Of a DNA stretch of 7,004 bases, positions 1 through 5,844 are shown piece by piece. Source of the DNA: Oscillospiraceae bacterium. Its GTDB lineage: Bacteria > Bacillota > Clostridia > Oscillospirales > Ruminococcaceae. A program made the position numbers and the translations under genes. Each line of letters begins with the position of its first letter. The stretch's first letter is position 1. The DNA lies in NCBI GenBank assembly GCA_900752625.1, contig CAADWC010000052.1, positions 1-7,004 of the forward strand, given 5' to 3'. The notes beneath the pieces are model-generated. The model made no database searches and was not told the DNA's origin. It worked only from the letters and a program-made list of their open reading frames with translations.

Positions 1-201
1 CCGCCCCTTCATTGGAGCAAACTCTGACCGCCCGCCATTTATTATTTATTATTAAATTACTGCTAATGTACATTTCCTTTTTTTGTCAAGGCACAGCATT
101 TTAATAAGAAGCTTACCCTGTCACCAAACAAGCAGCCAGGACAACGCAAACGAACCCCGACTCCTTTCCTTAAAGACAGCTAACATTTACCGCAGCTATA
201 A
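1..201. other. Left-end intergenic stretch without a supportable gene
   Basis: No convincing coding region is visible here. Positions 35-57 are AT-rich (repeats of TTATTA). A minus-strand TTGACA lies at 84-89 but has no good -10 at 16-18 bp. A minus-strand AAGGAAAGGAG (161-171) resembles a ribosome site, but only a 28-codon TTG frame follows. No clear intrinsic terminator is seen after the minus-strand gene that ends at 202. A short plus-strand open stretch from 2 to a TAA at 53-55 could be a gene tail, but nothing supports it. Confidence 0.4.
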
Positions 202-474
202 TTACTGAGTAACGCCGTGCTTTACCCTGTCCTCAACCTCGCTGCGCTTTGCGTTGTTGAAGCGGTCGATAGTTCCCACAAGATATCCCGTGATCCTGCG
301 GATCCTCTGAAAAGGAACATCTGCAAAACGATACTGAATATCAACAAAATCACCGTCAACGTTAAGCTCTATTCCCTCGATAGTTTTTTCAGGATAAAGC
401 TCATGAGCTCTTGTTATATACGCGTTTATTTCAGCCTGCGAAAGCTCGCCGTTATTTACTTTTACATCAACCAT
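202..474 (-). CDS. Small NrdD-like glycyl-radical-domain protein (class III ribonucleotide reductase C-terminus homologue)
   Basis: This 90-residue protein resembles the C-terminal glycyl-radical segment of anaerobic ribonucleoside-triphosphate reductase NrdD. The key stretch is RRITGYLVGTIDRFNNAK (residues 59-76) followed by EVEDRVKHG (79-87); by analogy Gly63 in the GY pair is the candidate radical site. A whole NrdD is about 600-750 residues, so the finger-loop and ATP-cone portions are absent here, as are the paired cysteines that bind zinc in full enzymes. Residues 1-55 form a short alpha/beta lead-in that I cannot assign. The ATG at 474 is preferred because AGAGG lies 8 nt upstream; an in-frame GTG at 492 would add six residues but has no ribosome site. 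The upstream promoter carries an NrdR box, which independently links the gene to nucleotide reduction. It could be a repair or spare-part subunit, like YfiD/GrcA for pyruvate formate-lyase, or a protein that kept the fold with another role. Confidence 0.75.
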   Translation of the reverse strand: MVDVKVNNGELSQAEINAYITRAHELYPEKTIEGIELNVDGDFVDIQYRFADVPFQRIRRITGYLVGTIDRFNNAKRSEVEDRVKHGVTQ

Positions 475-556
475 TTTTCTAACCTCTTTCACTCATAATA
501 TTAATCTGCGGACTAAATCCATCATCTTTTATAGCACTTATTGTACTGTATTTAGT

Positions 557-585
557 ATTATACCACTATATCTTGTGTCTGTCAA
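557..585 (-). promoter_or_regulatory. Sigma-A promoter of the NrdD-like gene
   Basis: On the minus strand, TTGACA (580-585) and TATAAT (557-562) are both perfect consensus and 17 bp apart. A TG one base before the -10 makes it an extended -10 as well. Transcription should start near 550, giving a leader of about 76 nt before the ATG at 474. A promoter this strong implies tight repressor control, and the spacer holds an operator. Confidence 0.85.
563..578. promoter_or_regulatory. NrdR box (operator) in the promoter spacer
   Basis: The 16-mer CCACTATATCTTGTGT matches the known NrdR consensus acaCwAtATaTwGtgt at 14 of 16 positions, including every capital-letter position. It lies entirely between the -35 and -10 of the minus-strand promoter, so bound NrdR (the ATP/dATP-sensing repressor of ribonucleotide reductase genes) would block RNA polymerase. 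NrdR boxes normally come in pairs a whole number of helical turns apart; a degenerate second copy may lie at 606-622. Confidence 0.75.
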
Positions 586-605
586 TAGCCTGTTTGTCAT
601 TTTAC

Positions 606-622
606 GCACTATTTTTTTGTGT
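606..622. promoter_or_regulatory. Possible degenerate second NrdR box
   Basis: The sequence gcaCtAt followed by a T tract and ttGTGT has both half-sites of an NrdR box but one extra base in the centre. Its centre is about 43 bp from that of the clear box at 563-578, close to four helical turns and on the upstream side of the promoter. This is weaker than the first box and could be chance in AT-rich DNA. Confidence 0.3.
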
Positions 623-642
623 ACATTTCACATTTGGTTAAG

Positions 643-676
643 CGTGAAAACAATAGCGGATTTTCACGGCTTTTTT
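643..676 (+). terminator. Terminator-like hairpin followed by a T-run
   Basis: CGTGAAAA (643-650) and TTTTCACG (661-668) form a perfect 8-bp stem around a 10-nt loop, followed after two bases by six T (671-676). It reads as a rho-independent terminator only on the plus strand; on the minus strand no T-run follows. No plus-strand gene or clear plus-strand promoter lies just upstream, so what it would stop is unclear. It may insulate the downstream gene, or end a short RNA. Confidence 0.45.
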
Positions 677-757
677 CAGCTTTTATTGCTTATGATATCA
701 AATGTAAACTCATACTTAATAAATATCGTACAAATTCCGTAAATGCTCCTGTGTGTC

Positions 758-785
758 TTGAATAAATAAAAAAATGTGATATAAT
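758..785 (+). promoter_or_regulatory. Extended -10 promoter of the sensor gene
   Basis: TTGAAT (758-763) and a perfect TATAAT (780-785) lie 16 bp apart, with TG at 777-778 forming an extended -10. The start point should be near 792, leaving about 36 nt before the GTG at 828. This promoter probably drives 828-4359 as one transcript, since no terminator is seen between those genes. Confidence 0.7.
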
Positions 786-827
786 ATAAACATATTAAAG
801 CTGATATCGGAAACGGCAGGTGAAATC

Positions 828-2312
828 GTGACAGAAGGAAACAATTTAAAAAAGCTCCGAAACCGGCTTATCGCTGTTTACACAATACTGGGAATAATCC
901 TGCTTACAGCGGCAGGTCTTCTGATAATATACGGTATGAACCAATCGCTTGAAACACAGATTGAAAAACATATGCTTTCTCTTGCCTCTCAATCAAAAAA
1001 AAGCGTGAACACCTTTCTGCTGAGAATTGAAAAATCAGGAACCGCAATATTTGAAAATGACGAAGCCATTGCCTATTATCCACCGGAAAGCGGCGCCGAG
1101 ACTATTGAGAACATCAGAACGGAACAACAGCTCACAGATAAAATGATATCATTAAGCCTGATGGAAAACTACTGTGATTTCGGAATAATTTACAGAAACG
1201 GAGATTACGTCGGTAAAATATCGGACGGAACTTCTGATATTTTCGGGTCGTCTATGTTTGAAACTTTTTACGGCTATATTGAGAAAAACTCAGACAACGG
1301 CTGGATCGCAGAACACAACAACCAGTTCAGCAGGCTGTATCACTTTAAAAAGATAAACGAAAACGCCCTGCTGCTTACCTCGGTTTATACTACCGAGCTG
1401 GATACGGTATTTCAAAGAACTGACTCTGACGATCAGAATATGATCTGCCTTATTGACAGTCAAAATATTCTTTACTCATCAGAAAACGTTTCCGGACAAA
1501 TCGGGGACATTCTTCCGGAAAGCATGTTATTTCTGTCAGAGGAAAACGGGGATATTATATTTTCCAAAGACGGCCTGATCGGCGCTTCAGCAGAATGCAG
1601 CGCCGGCTGGAAAGTAATATGCTGTGTTGAATCAACTGGTATTTTTGATGGAAAAGCCAATGCAGGAACCATTATATTAGCTTTCTTCTCCGCTTCAGTT
1701 GCAATTCTTATTCTCTCCGGTTTTATCGCCTCGGGAAAATATACTTCCGGATCTGAAAAAAGCAAGGGCATATTCGGCAGCGAAGAAATAGATACCGTTA
1801 CCGGACTCCTTAACGGAATGGCTCTTGAGGAAGAAATATCGGATCGTATAGAAACCTGTCTTCCCGGCAGCACATACGCATTTATTCTTATAAAAATAAA
1901 AGACTTTGATGATATAAAAACACGTCTTGGCTGTGACTATGCCAATGAGGCTCTGAAAAAAACGGGAGATCTGATAAGTGCTTCATTCGGTTCCAACGAT
2001 ATAATCGGAATAAATGAGCACAGCGAATTTACAGTGTTTGCCGATTTTTCGGATTTCGATCTTTTTAAGGCGCACAATACGCTTAAAGCCAGGTGCGACT
2101 CGCTTTGCACAAGATTTAAAGGATTTTTTGCCGGAGAAAATCAGGAGCATAAGCTGTACGCCGCCATAGGCGTATGCGTTTATCCTGACAGCGGAAAAAC
2201 CTTTGACGAGCTTTACGAATGTACAGCAAAGGCTCTCAGTCTGTCCCTTGAAGCGGAAAAGGACAGCTGCATCTACTATGAATCCATGAACAAGCACACG
2301 GACAAAAAATAG
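828..2312 (+). CDS. Membrane sensor with Cache-like outer domain and degenerate GGDEF domain
   Basis: The 494-residue protein has a first membrane segment at about 14-36, an outer region at about 37-278, a second membrane segment at about 281-301, and a cytoplasmic GGDEF-type domain at about 320-485. The outer region has the plan of a double-Cache sensor, including a strand pattern around LIDSQNILYSS. The GGDEF domain opens with DTVTGLLN (322-329), the family's DxLTGLxN. The signature GGDEF, however, is EHSEF (397-401), the substrate-site DxDxFK is KIKDFDDIK, and the RxxD inhibitory site has no arginine. It therefore probably does not make c-di-GMP and may act as a GTP or c-di-GMP binder, or as a dimerisation or partner module. 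The GTG start has AGGTGA a few bases upstream. A solute-binding lipoprotein gene follows after 42 nt, which suggests a joint sensing role. The architecture is solid; the ligand and output are unknown. Confidence 0.85.
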   Translation: MTEGNNLKKLRNRLIAVYTILGIILLTAAGLLIIYGMNQSLETQIEKHMLSLASQSKKSVNTFLLRIEKSGTAIFENDEAIAYYPPESGAETIENIRTEQQLTDKMISLSLMENYCDFGIIYRNGDYVGKISDGTSDIFGSSMFETFYGYIEKNSDNGWIAEHNNQFSRLYHFKKINENALLLTSVYTTELDTVFQRTDSDDQNMICLIDSQNILYSSENVSGQIGDILPESMLFLSEENGDIIFSKDGLIGASAECSAGWKVICCVESTGIFDGKANAGTIILAFFSASVAILILSGFIASGKYTSGSEKSKGIFGSEEIDTVTGLLNGMALEEEISDRIETCLPGSTYAFILIKIKDFDDIKTRLGCDYANEALKKTGDLISASFGSNDIIGINEHSEFTVFADFSDFDLFKAHNTLKARCDSLCTRFKGFFAGENQEHKLYAAIGVCVYPDSGKTFDELYECTAKALSLSLEAEKDSCIYYESMNKHTDKK

Positions 2313-2354
2313 CCGTCCGGTTTATCCTTAAGAAAGGAAGCATAGAAAAAGCTT

Positions 2355-3626
2355 ATGAAAAACCGCCCAAAAGCCATACTTGCTATGTCGGCAGCCGCTG
2401 TAATATGCCTCTCCTCCTGCTCGGACAAAACTGAAATAAACCTTGCAGGACAACCTTGCGAAATATATTTTTCCTGGTGGGGAAAGGACATCAGACACAA
2501 TTATACTATAAATGCAATTAAATATTTTGAAAATCAGAATCCGGATATTGACGTTGTTCCTGAATATAACGAATGGACCGGCTTCCAGAAGCGCATGGAC
2601 GTTGAGCTTTCCTCGCACACCGAAGCCGACGTAATGCAGATAAACTACGACTGGCTGTATAAGTATTCTTCGAACGGAGAAGGATTTTACGACCTGAACG
2701 AGCTGAGTGATTATATCCGGCTGGAAAACTTCAGTGAGGAAGCGCTCGCATACGGAACCGTTGAAGGAAAGCTGAACGGAATCCCTACGGCGCTTAACGC
2801 CCAGACTATGTTTTACAACAAAACTATTTACGACAAATATGATCTTGAGCTGCCGAAAACCTGGAACGATCTTTTTACGGCGGCTGAAGCAATGTCCGCT
2901 GACGGTATCTATCCTATGGAACTGAACTTAAAGCAGATGTGGCTTTCCTCTGTTGCATACGAAGAACAGCTGAGCGGAATAGAATTTGCAGACGAAAACG
3001 GCAATCTTAACTTTACGCAAGAAAATATCGCAGATATGCTTTTGTTCTATAAATCGCTTATAGACCGCAAAGTTACAAAGCCTGTCGAGGAGCTTGACAA
3101 AAACGATTTTGTAAACGGAAAGAGCGCGGGAACAATGTACTGGATATCGGATGCAGAATATTACTGCGTTCCCGCTCAGAAAAACGGATATACGATAGTT
3201 GCCGGAGATTACCTGACTATGGAGGAGGCGAAGCTTACCGGCTGGTACGCCAAGCCTACGACCCTTTACGCTATAAAACGAGATACCGAGTCCCCTGAAG
3301 CTGCAGCAAAGCTTCTGGATTTTCTGGTCAACAGCGAGGAAATGACGTCCGCTCAGGGACTTGAAAAGGGCATTCCAATCAGCCGCTCCGCCTTGGAAGT
3401 TCTCGAAGCCAACGATATGCTTGACGGAATACAATATGAGGCCAACGAAAAGCTTGCTCAGAACTCGGACAAAATCAGCTGTATAAATCCAATACTCGAA
3501 AATTCCGAGCTTATAGACGCATTCAAATCCTCATTTGACGAGATCTATTACGACGGAGCCGATATAGCTGAGGTAAGCGCAAAGCTATACGATTCGTTTT
3601 TACAGATAACAAACGCCAACGGTTGA
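2355..3626 (+). CDS. Extracellular solute-binding lipoprotein, ABC transporter family 1 type
   Basis: The 423-residue precursor has a basic start, a hydrophobic stretch (7-19) and a lipobox LSSC with Cys22 as the lipidated residue, so it should be anchored on the outer face of the membrane. The mature part follows the plan of sugar-type family 1 binding proteins (UgpB/MalE): a first strand with FSWWG, a helix leading to FENQNPDIDVVPEY, then ADVMQINYDWLYKY, GKLNGIPTALNAQTMFYNK, and later TMYWISDAEY. Aromatic residues are frequent, which suits a carbohydrate-like ligand, but the ligand cannot be read from sequence. No permease or ATPase gene is nearby, so it either feeds a transporter encoded elsewhere or presents ligand to the sensor encoded just upstream. 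AAAGGAAG (2333-2340) lies 14 nt before the ATG, a rather wide spacing that predicts modest translation. A sirtuin gene follows closely. Confidence 0.9.
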   Translation: MKNRPKAILAMSAAAVICLSSCSDKTEINLAGQPCEIYFSWWGKDIRHNYTINAIKYFENQNPDIDVVPEYNEWTGFQKRMDVELSSHTEADVMQINYDWLYKYSSNGEGFYDLNELSDYIRLENFSEEALAYGTVEGKLNGIPTALNAQTMFYNKTIYDKYDLELPKTWNDLFTAAEAMSADGIYPMELNLKQMWLSSVAYEEQLSGIEFADENGNLNFTQENIADMLLFYKSLIDRKVTKPVEELDKNDFVNGKSAGTMYWISDAEYYCVPAQKNGYTIVAGDYLTMEEAKLTGWYAKPTTLYAIKRDTESPEAAAKLLDFLVNSEEMTSAQGLEKGIPISRSALEVLEANDMLDGIQYEANEKLAQNSDKISCINPILENSELIDAFKSSFDEIYYDGADIAEVSAKLYDSFLQITNANG

Positions 3627-3648
3627 AACGACAGGAATGGGTGATATT

Positions 3649-4359
3649 ATGTCAGAACTTCAAAGAATTATCGATGAAAGCCTGAGGATAGTTTTTTTCG
3701 GAGGCGCGGGAGTTTCCACGGAAAGCGGGATTCCCGATTTCCGTTCGGCGGACGGGCTTTATAATCAGAAATACGACGTTCCGCCGGAAACTATGCTGAG
3801 CAGAACCTTTTTTGACAATCATACTGAAAAATTCTATGATTTTTACCGTGACAAAATGCTCTGCCTTGACGCAAAGCCAAACGCCGCGCATTATAAGCTT
3901 GCTGAGCTTGAACAAAACGGCAGGCTGACTGCAGTGGTAAAGCAGAATATCGACGGACTGCATCAGGCTGCCGGCAGCAAAAACGTACTGGAGCTGCACG
4001 GATCGGTACACAGGAATTACTGTATGAAATGCCGTAAGCTTTACACTGCTCAATACATACTCAATTCTTCCGGGATACCCCGCTGCTCCTGCGGCGGAAT
4101 AATCAAGCCCGATGTGGTGCTTTATGAGGAGCAGCTTGACAGCGGCACGGTAAACAAAGCTATCGCCGCAATTTCTCACAGCGATACGATGATAATTGCC
4201 GGCACTTCGCTTACCGTTTATCCTGCCGCCGGAATGGTAAGGTATTTCAGAGGAAAAAATCTCATACTGATAAACCGTGATTCAACCCCTATGGACTCCA
4301 GTGCCGATCTTGTCATTCACGATCCTGTAGGAAAAGTACTGAAAGACATTAAGGTATGA
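3649..4359 (+). CDS. NAD-dependent protein deacylase, Sir2 family (sirtuin)
   Basis: Sirtuins remove acyl groups from lysine using NAD+, releasing nicotinamide and O-acyl-ADP-ribose. The family motifs are all present: GAGVSTESGIPDFRS (residues 19-33, NAD binding), QNIDGLH (99-105), catalytic His117 in LHGS, and a zinc module of Cys125, Cys128, Cys146 and Cys148. GTS and INRDSTP towards the end fit the Rossmann half. At 236 residues it is the usual bacterial length. I chose the ATG at 3649 because GGTGA (3640-3644) lies 4 nt upstream and pairs well with the 16S tail. The in-frame ATG at 3637 would add four residues, but its AGGA touches the start codon. It begins 22 nt after the lipoprotein gene and is probably on the same transcript. 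The segment after FRS looks more like deacetylase-type bacterial Sir2 than like the desuccinylase subgroup, but acyl preference is uncertain. Equivalents are called cobB, npdA or srtN in other species. Confidence 0.93.
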   Translation: MSELQRIIDESLRIVFFGGAGVSTESGIPDFRSADGLYNQKYDVPPETMLSRTFFDNHTEKFYDFYRDKMLCLDAKPNAAHYKLAELEQNGRLTAVVKQNIDGLHQAAGSKNVLELHGSVHRNYCMKCRKLYTAQYILNSSGIPRCSCGGIIKPDVVLYEEQLDSGTVNKAIAAISHSDTMIIAGTSLTVYPAAGMVRYFRGKNLILINRDSTPMDSSADLVIHDPVGKVLKDIKV

Positions 4360-4375
4360 TATTATTTTGCCGCTA

Positions 4376-4404
4376 TTGACAAATCCGGCACGATGAAGTA
4401 CAAT
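4376..4404 (+). promoter_or_regulatory. Sigma-A promoter of the zinc-ribbon membrane protein gene
   Basis: TTGACA (4376-4381) and TACAAT (4399-4404) are exactly 17 bp apart, 11 of 12 bases matching consensus. The start point should be near 4411, leaving about 23 nt before the TTG at 4434. The gene is therefore probably transcribed on its own as well as by read-through from the sirtuin, after which no terminator is seen. Confidence 0.8.
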
Positions 4405-4433
4405 AAAAAAACAGAATCTGAAAGGAGTAGCTC

Positions 4434-5246
4434 TTGACCGAGCGGATAATTATGTCTAAGATTTGCAAATCATGCGGAAGCTATTACAACGGAGATTTCT
4501 GCACAAAGTGCGGCTACGGAAAACAGACAAAATCCAAAGCCCTCGAAAAATACAAACAGTATACCAAGCCCGAAAGATTTATGACCGACGAAGAAAAAAA
4601 GGAATTTTACGACCGTCAGCGGGAAAAAAATAAACAAAAGGCCCAGGGAAATCGTACCGATCCGCACGCCAGAAGAAACGCTCTCATTATTATAGCATTT
4701 GTGGCGGCAGTAGTGATCGGCGCAGTTCTGATCAAAAACGGAACACTGTTCAGCAGCGACAAAACAGACGTTATAAATCAGTATTTCTCCTCATTGAGCC
4801 AAAGGGATTTTGACAGCTTTACAAAATGCTTCCCGTCCGAAATGAAAAAAGAGTACGAAAACGAGCGGGAAACTCTGGGCTACAGCAAAGAAGAATATAT
4901 GCGCGAATTTCTTAAGGACTTTACAGAAGAATACGGAGAGGGCTTCTCTATAACCGTAAACTGCGGGAAGGAAACTGCACTTGAAGAGTTCAGTCTATCA
5001 GAGTACAAAAACAAATACGGCTCGGTTCCGTCGGTAAGCGAAGCGTATTCAGTAGTTGCCGACGTTACATTCTCAGGATCAAAGAAAACCGACAATTTCA
5101 GATACAACTGCTTTGTAGGAAAAGTCAGAGGGAAGTGGAAGCTTTTCAACCTTGAATATTCCGCAGGTATAATCGATCCTACAATGGAAATAGAAAATCC
5201 GGAGCAGTATGCAGACAGCTCCTCCCTTCCGGAAGAAACTCAATAA
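4434..5246 (+). CDS. Zinc-ribbon single-pass membrane protein with an outer NTF2-like domain
   Basis: The function is not known. The 270-residue protein has four parts: a zinc ribbon CKSCG...CTKCG (Cys11, Cys14, Cys23, Cys26); a charged, Lys/Glu-rich probably helical linker (about 30-80); one membrane segment (about 84-103, LIIIAFVAAVVIGAVLI); and an outer domain (about 110-250). The outer domain starts DVINQYFSSLSQRDFDSFTKCF and ends with GKWKLFNLEY, a pattern seen in NTF2/SnoaL-like and DUF4878-type folds. By the positive-inside rule the ribbon should be cytoplasmic. The start is TTG: AAAGGAG (4421-4427) is 6 nt upstream, an ideal distance, whereas the next in-frame ATG (4452) would be 24 nt away. 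The tail is acidic and Ser-rich. Ribbon-linker-TM-outer-domain proteins are common in Clostridia, and envelope or stress roles are often guessed for them. It has its own promoter and ends before a strong terminator. Confidence 0.8.
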   Translation: MTERIIMSKICKSCGSYYNGDFCTKCGYGKQTKSKALEKYKQYTKPERFMTDEEKKEFYDRQREKNKQKAQGNRTDPHARRNALIIIAFVAAVVIGAVLIKNGTLFSSDKTDVINQYFSSLSQRDFDSFTKCFPSEMKKEYENERETLGYSKEEYMREFLKDFTEEYGEGFSITVNCGKETALEEFSLSEYKNKYGSVPSVSEAYSVVADVTFSGSKKTDNFRYNCFVGKVRGKWKLFNLEYSAGIIDPTMEIENPEQYADSSSLPEETQ

Positions 5247-5289
5247 ATTGCATCAGACCCGTTCGGCAGACGGCGGAACGGATCCATAT

Positions 5290-5328
5290 AAAAACGGACG
5301 CATTTATAACAAGAATGCGTCCGTTTTT
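5290..5328. terminator. Bidirectional intrinsic terminator between convergent genes
   Basis: AAAAACGGACGCATT (5290-5304) and AATGCGTCCGTTTTT (5314-5328) form a perfect 15-bp stem with a 9-nt loop. The A/T ends give a U-tract in both directions, so it can end the zinc-ribbon transcript (plus) and the aroE-aroK transcript (minus); the aroK stop codon begins 2 bp beyond the stem. A smaller inverted repeat, CCGTTC (5259-5264) with GAACGG (5276-5281), lies just before it on the plus side. Confidence 0.93.
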
Positions 5329-5329
5329 G

Positions 5330-5830
5330 TTATATCAGATTTTTCATTATTTGATCGGCAATACCCATAGGAGTTCCTGAGCCGTCAACAGACGACCGGG
5401 AATTTTTGATGTAGATCGGTCTGCGGTATTCAAACCTTTCCAAAAGCTGCTCCCTTGTGGAATTATAAGCTATCGGACGATTTTTGTCGCCCTTTATCCT
5501 TCCGTAGCATATCTCAAAGGGTGTGTCAATAAATATCGTAATCCCGTTTTTTGCAGCGGTTTGTGCGTTTGCTTCGGAAAGCAGAGCGCCGCCGCCCGTC
5601 GCAACGACTCCTCCCGACGCTCCCAGTTCCTCCAGAGCCCTGCTTTCAGCCGCACGGAAATAACCTTCGCCGCGCTTTTCAAAAATTTCAGGAATACTCA
5701 TTCCCTCTTTCTTTTCTATGTAAGCGTCAAGGTCTGTAAATCCCGTACCAAGGCGTCTTGCCAGCAATCTGCCTATAGTGGATTTTCCGCAGCCCATAAA
5801 GCCGCATAGATACACCGTTTTCCTGTTCAC
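5330..5830 (-). CDS. aroK: Shikimate kinase
   Basis: Shikimate kinase uses ATP to phosphorylate shikimate at the 3-OH, the fifth step of the shikimate pathway, in the cytoplasm. The 166-residue protein has the whole set of family motifs: P-loop GFMGCGKST (residues 10-18), DLD (33-35) for Mg and shikimate, FRxxE (58-62) with shikimate-binding Arg59, GGG (79-81), the lid arginine in KNRP (Arg118), and YRRPIY (135-140). The GTG at 5830 is preferred because GGAAG lies 8 nt upstream. An in-frame GTG at 5839 would add three residues, but the same GGAAG directly abuts it. The gene lies 14 nt after the aroE stop, so the two are almost certainly one transcript with coupled translation. It ends at the bidirectional terminator. 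Confidence 0.95.
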   Translation of the reverse strand: MNRKTVYLCGFMGCGKSTIGRLLARRLGTGFTDLDAYIEKKEGMSIPEIFEKRGEGYFRAAESRALEELGASGGVVATGGGALLSEANAQTAAKNGITIFIDTPFEICYGRIKGDKNRPIAYNSTREQLLERFEYRRPIYIKNSRSSVDGSGTPMGIADQIMKNLI

Positions 5831-5844
5831 AGGTTTCACTTCCG

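Larger units (their letters stand above)
475..827. other. Divergent regulatory region of about 350 bp
   Basis: No protein gene is supported here. Going right, it holds the leader of the minus-strand NrdD-like gene (475-550), its promoter and NrdR box (557-585), a possible second box (606-622), a terminator-like hairpin (643-676), an AT-rich stretch without recognised sites (677-757), and the plus-strand promoter (758-785) with a leader of about 36 nt. Confidence 0.6.

Noticed and set aside
2..55. Plus-strand open stretch that could be the tail of a gene entering from the left
   Set aside because: Only 17 codons, no recognisable motif, ends in AT-rich low-complexity sequence.
84..89. Minus-strand TTGACA as a promoter for a gene to the left
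   Set aside because: The best -10 at 17-18 bp matches only about three of six bases and no start codon with a ribosome site follows inside the window.
63..149. Minus-strand 28-codon frame from a TTG, behind AAGGAAAGGAG
   Set aside because: The product (MRCPGCLFGD...) has no recognisable pattern, the start is a TTG and the spacing is long; a chance frame is more likely.
2928..3434. Long minus-strand frame within the solute-binding protein gene
   Set aside because: Antisense to an unmistakable lipoprotein gene, no promoter or ribosome site, and a composition typical of an antisense shadow.
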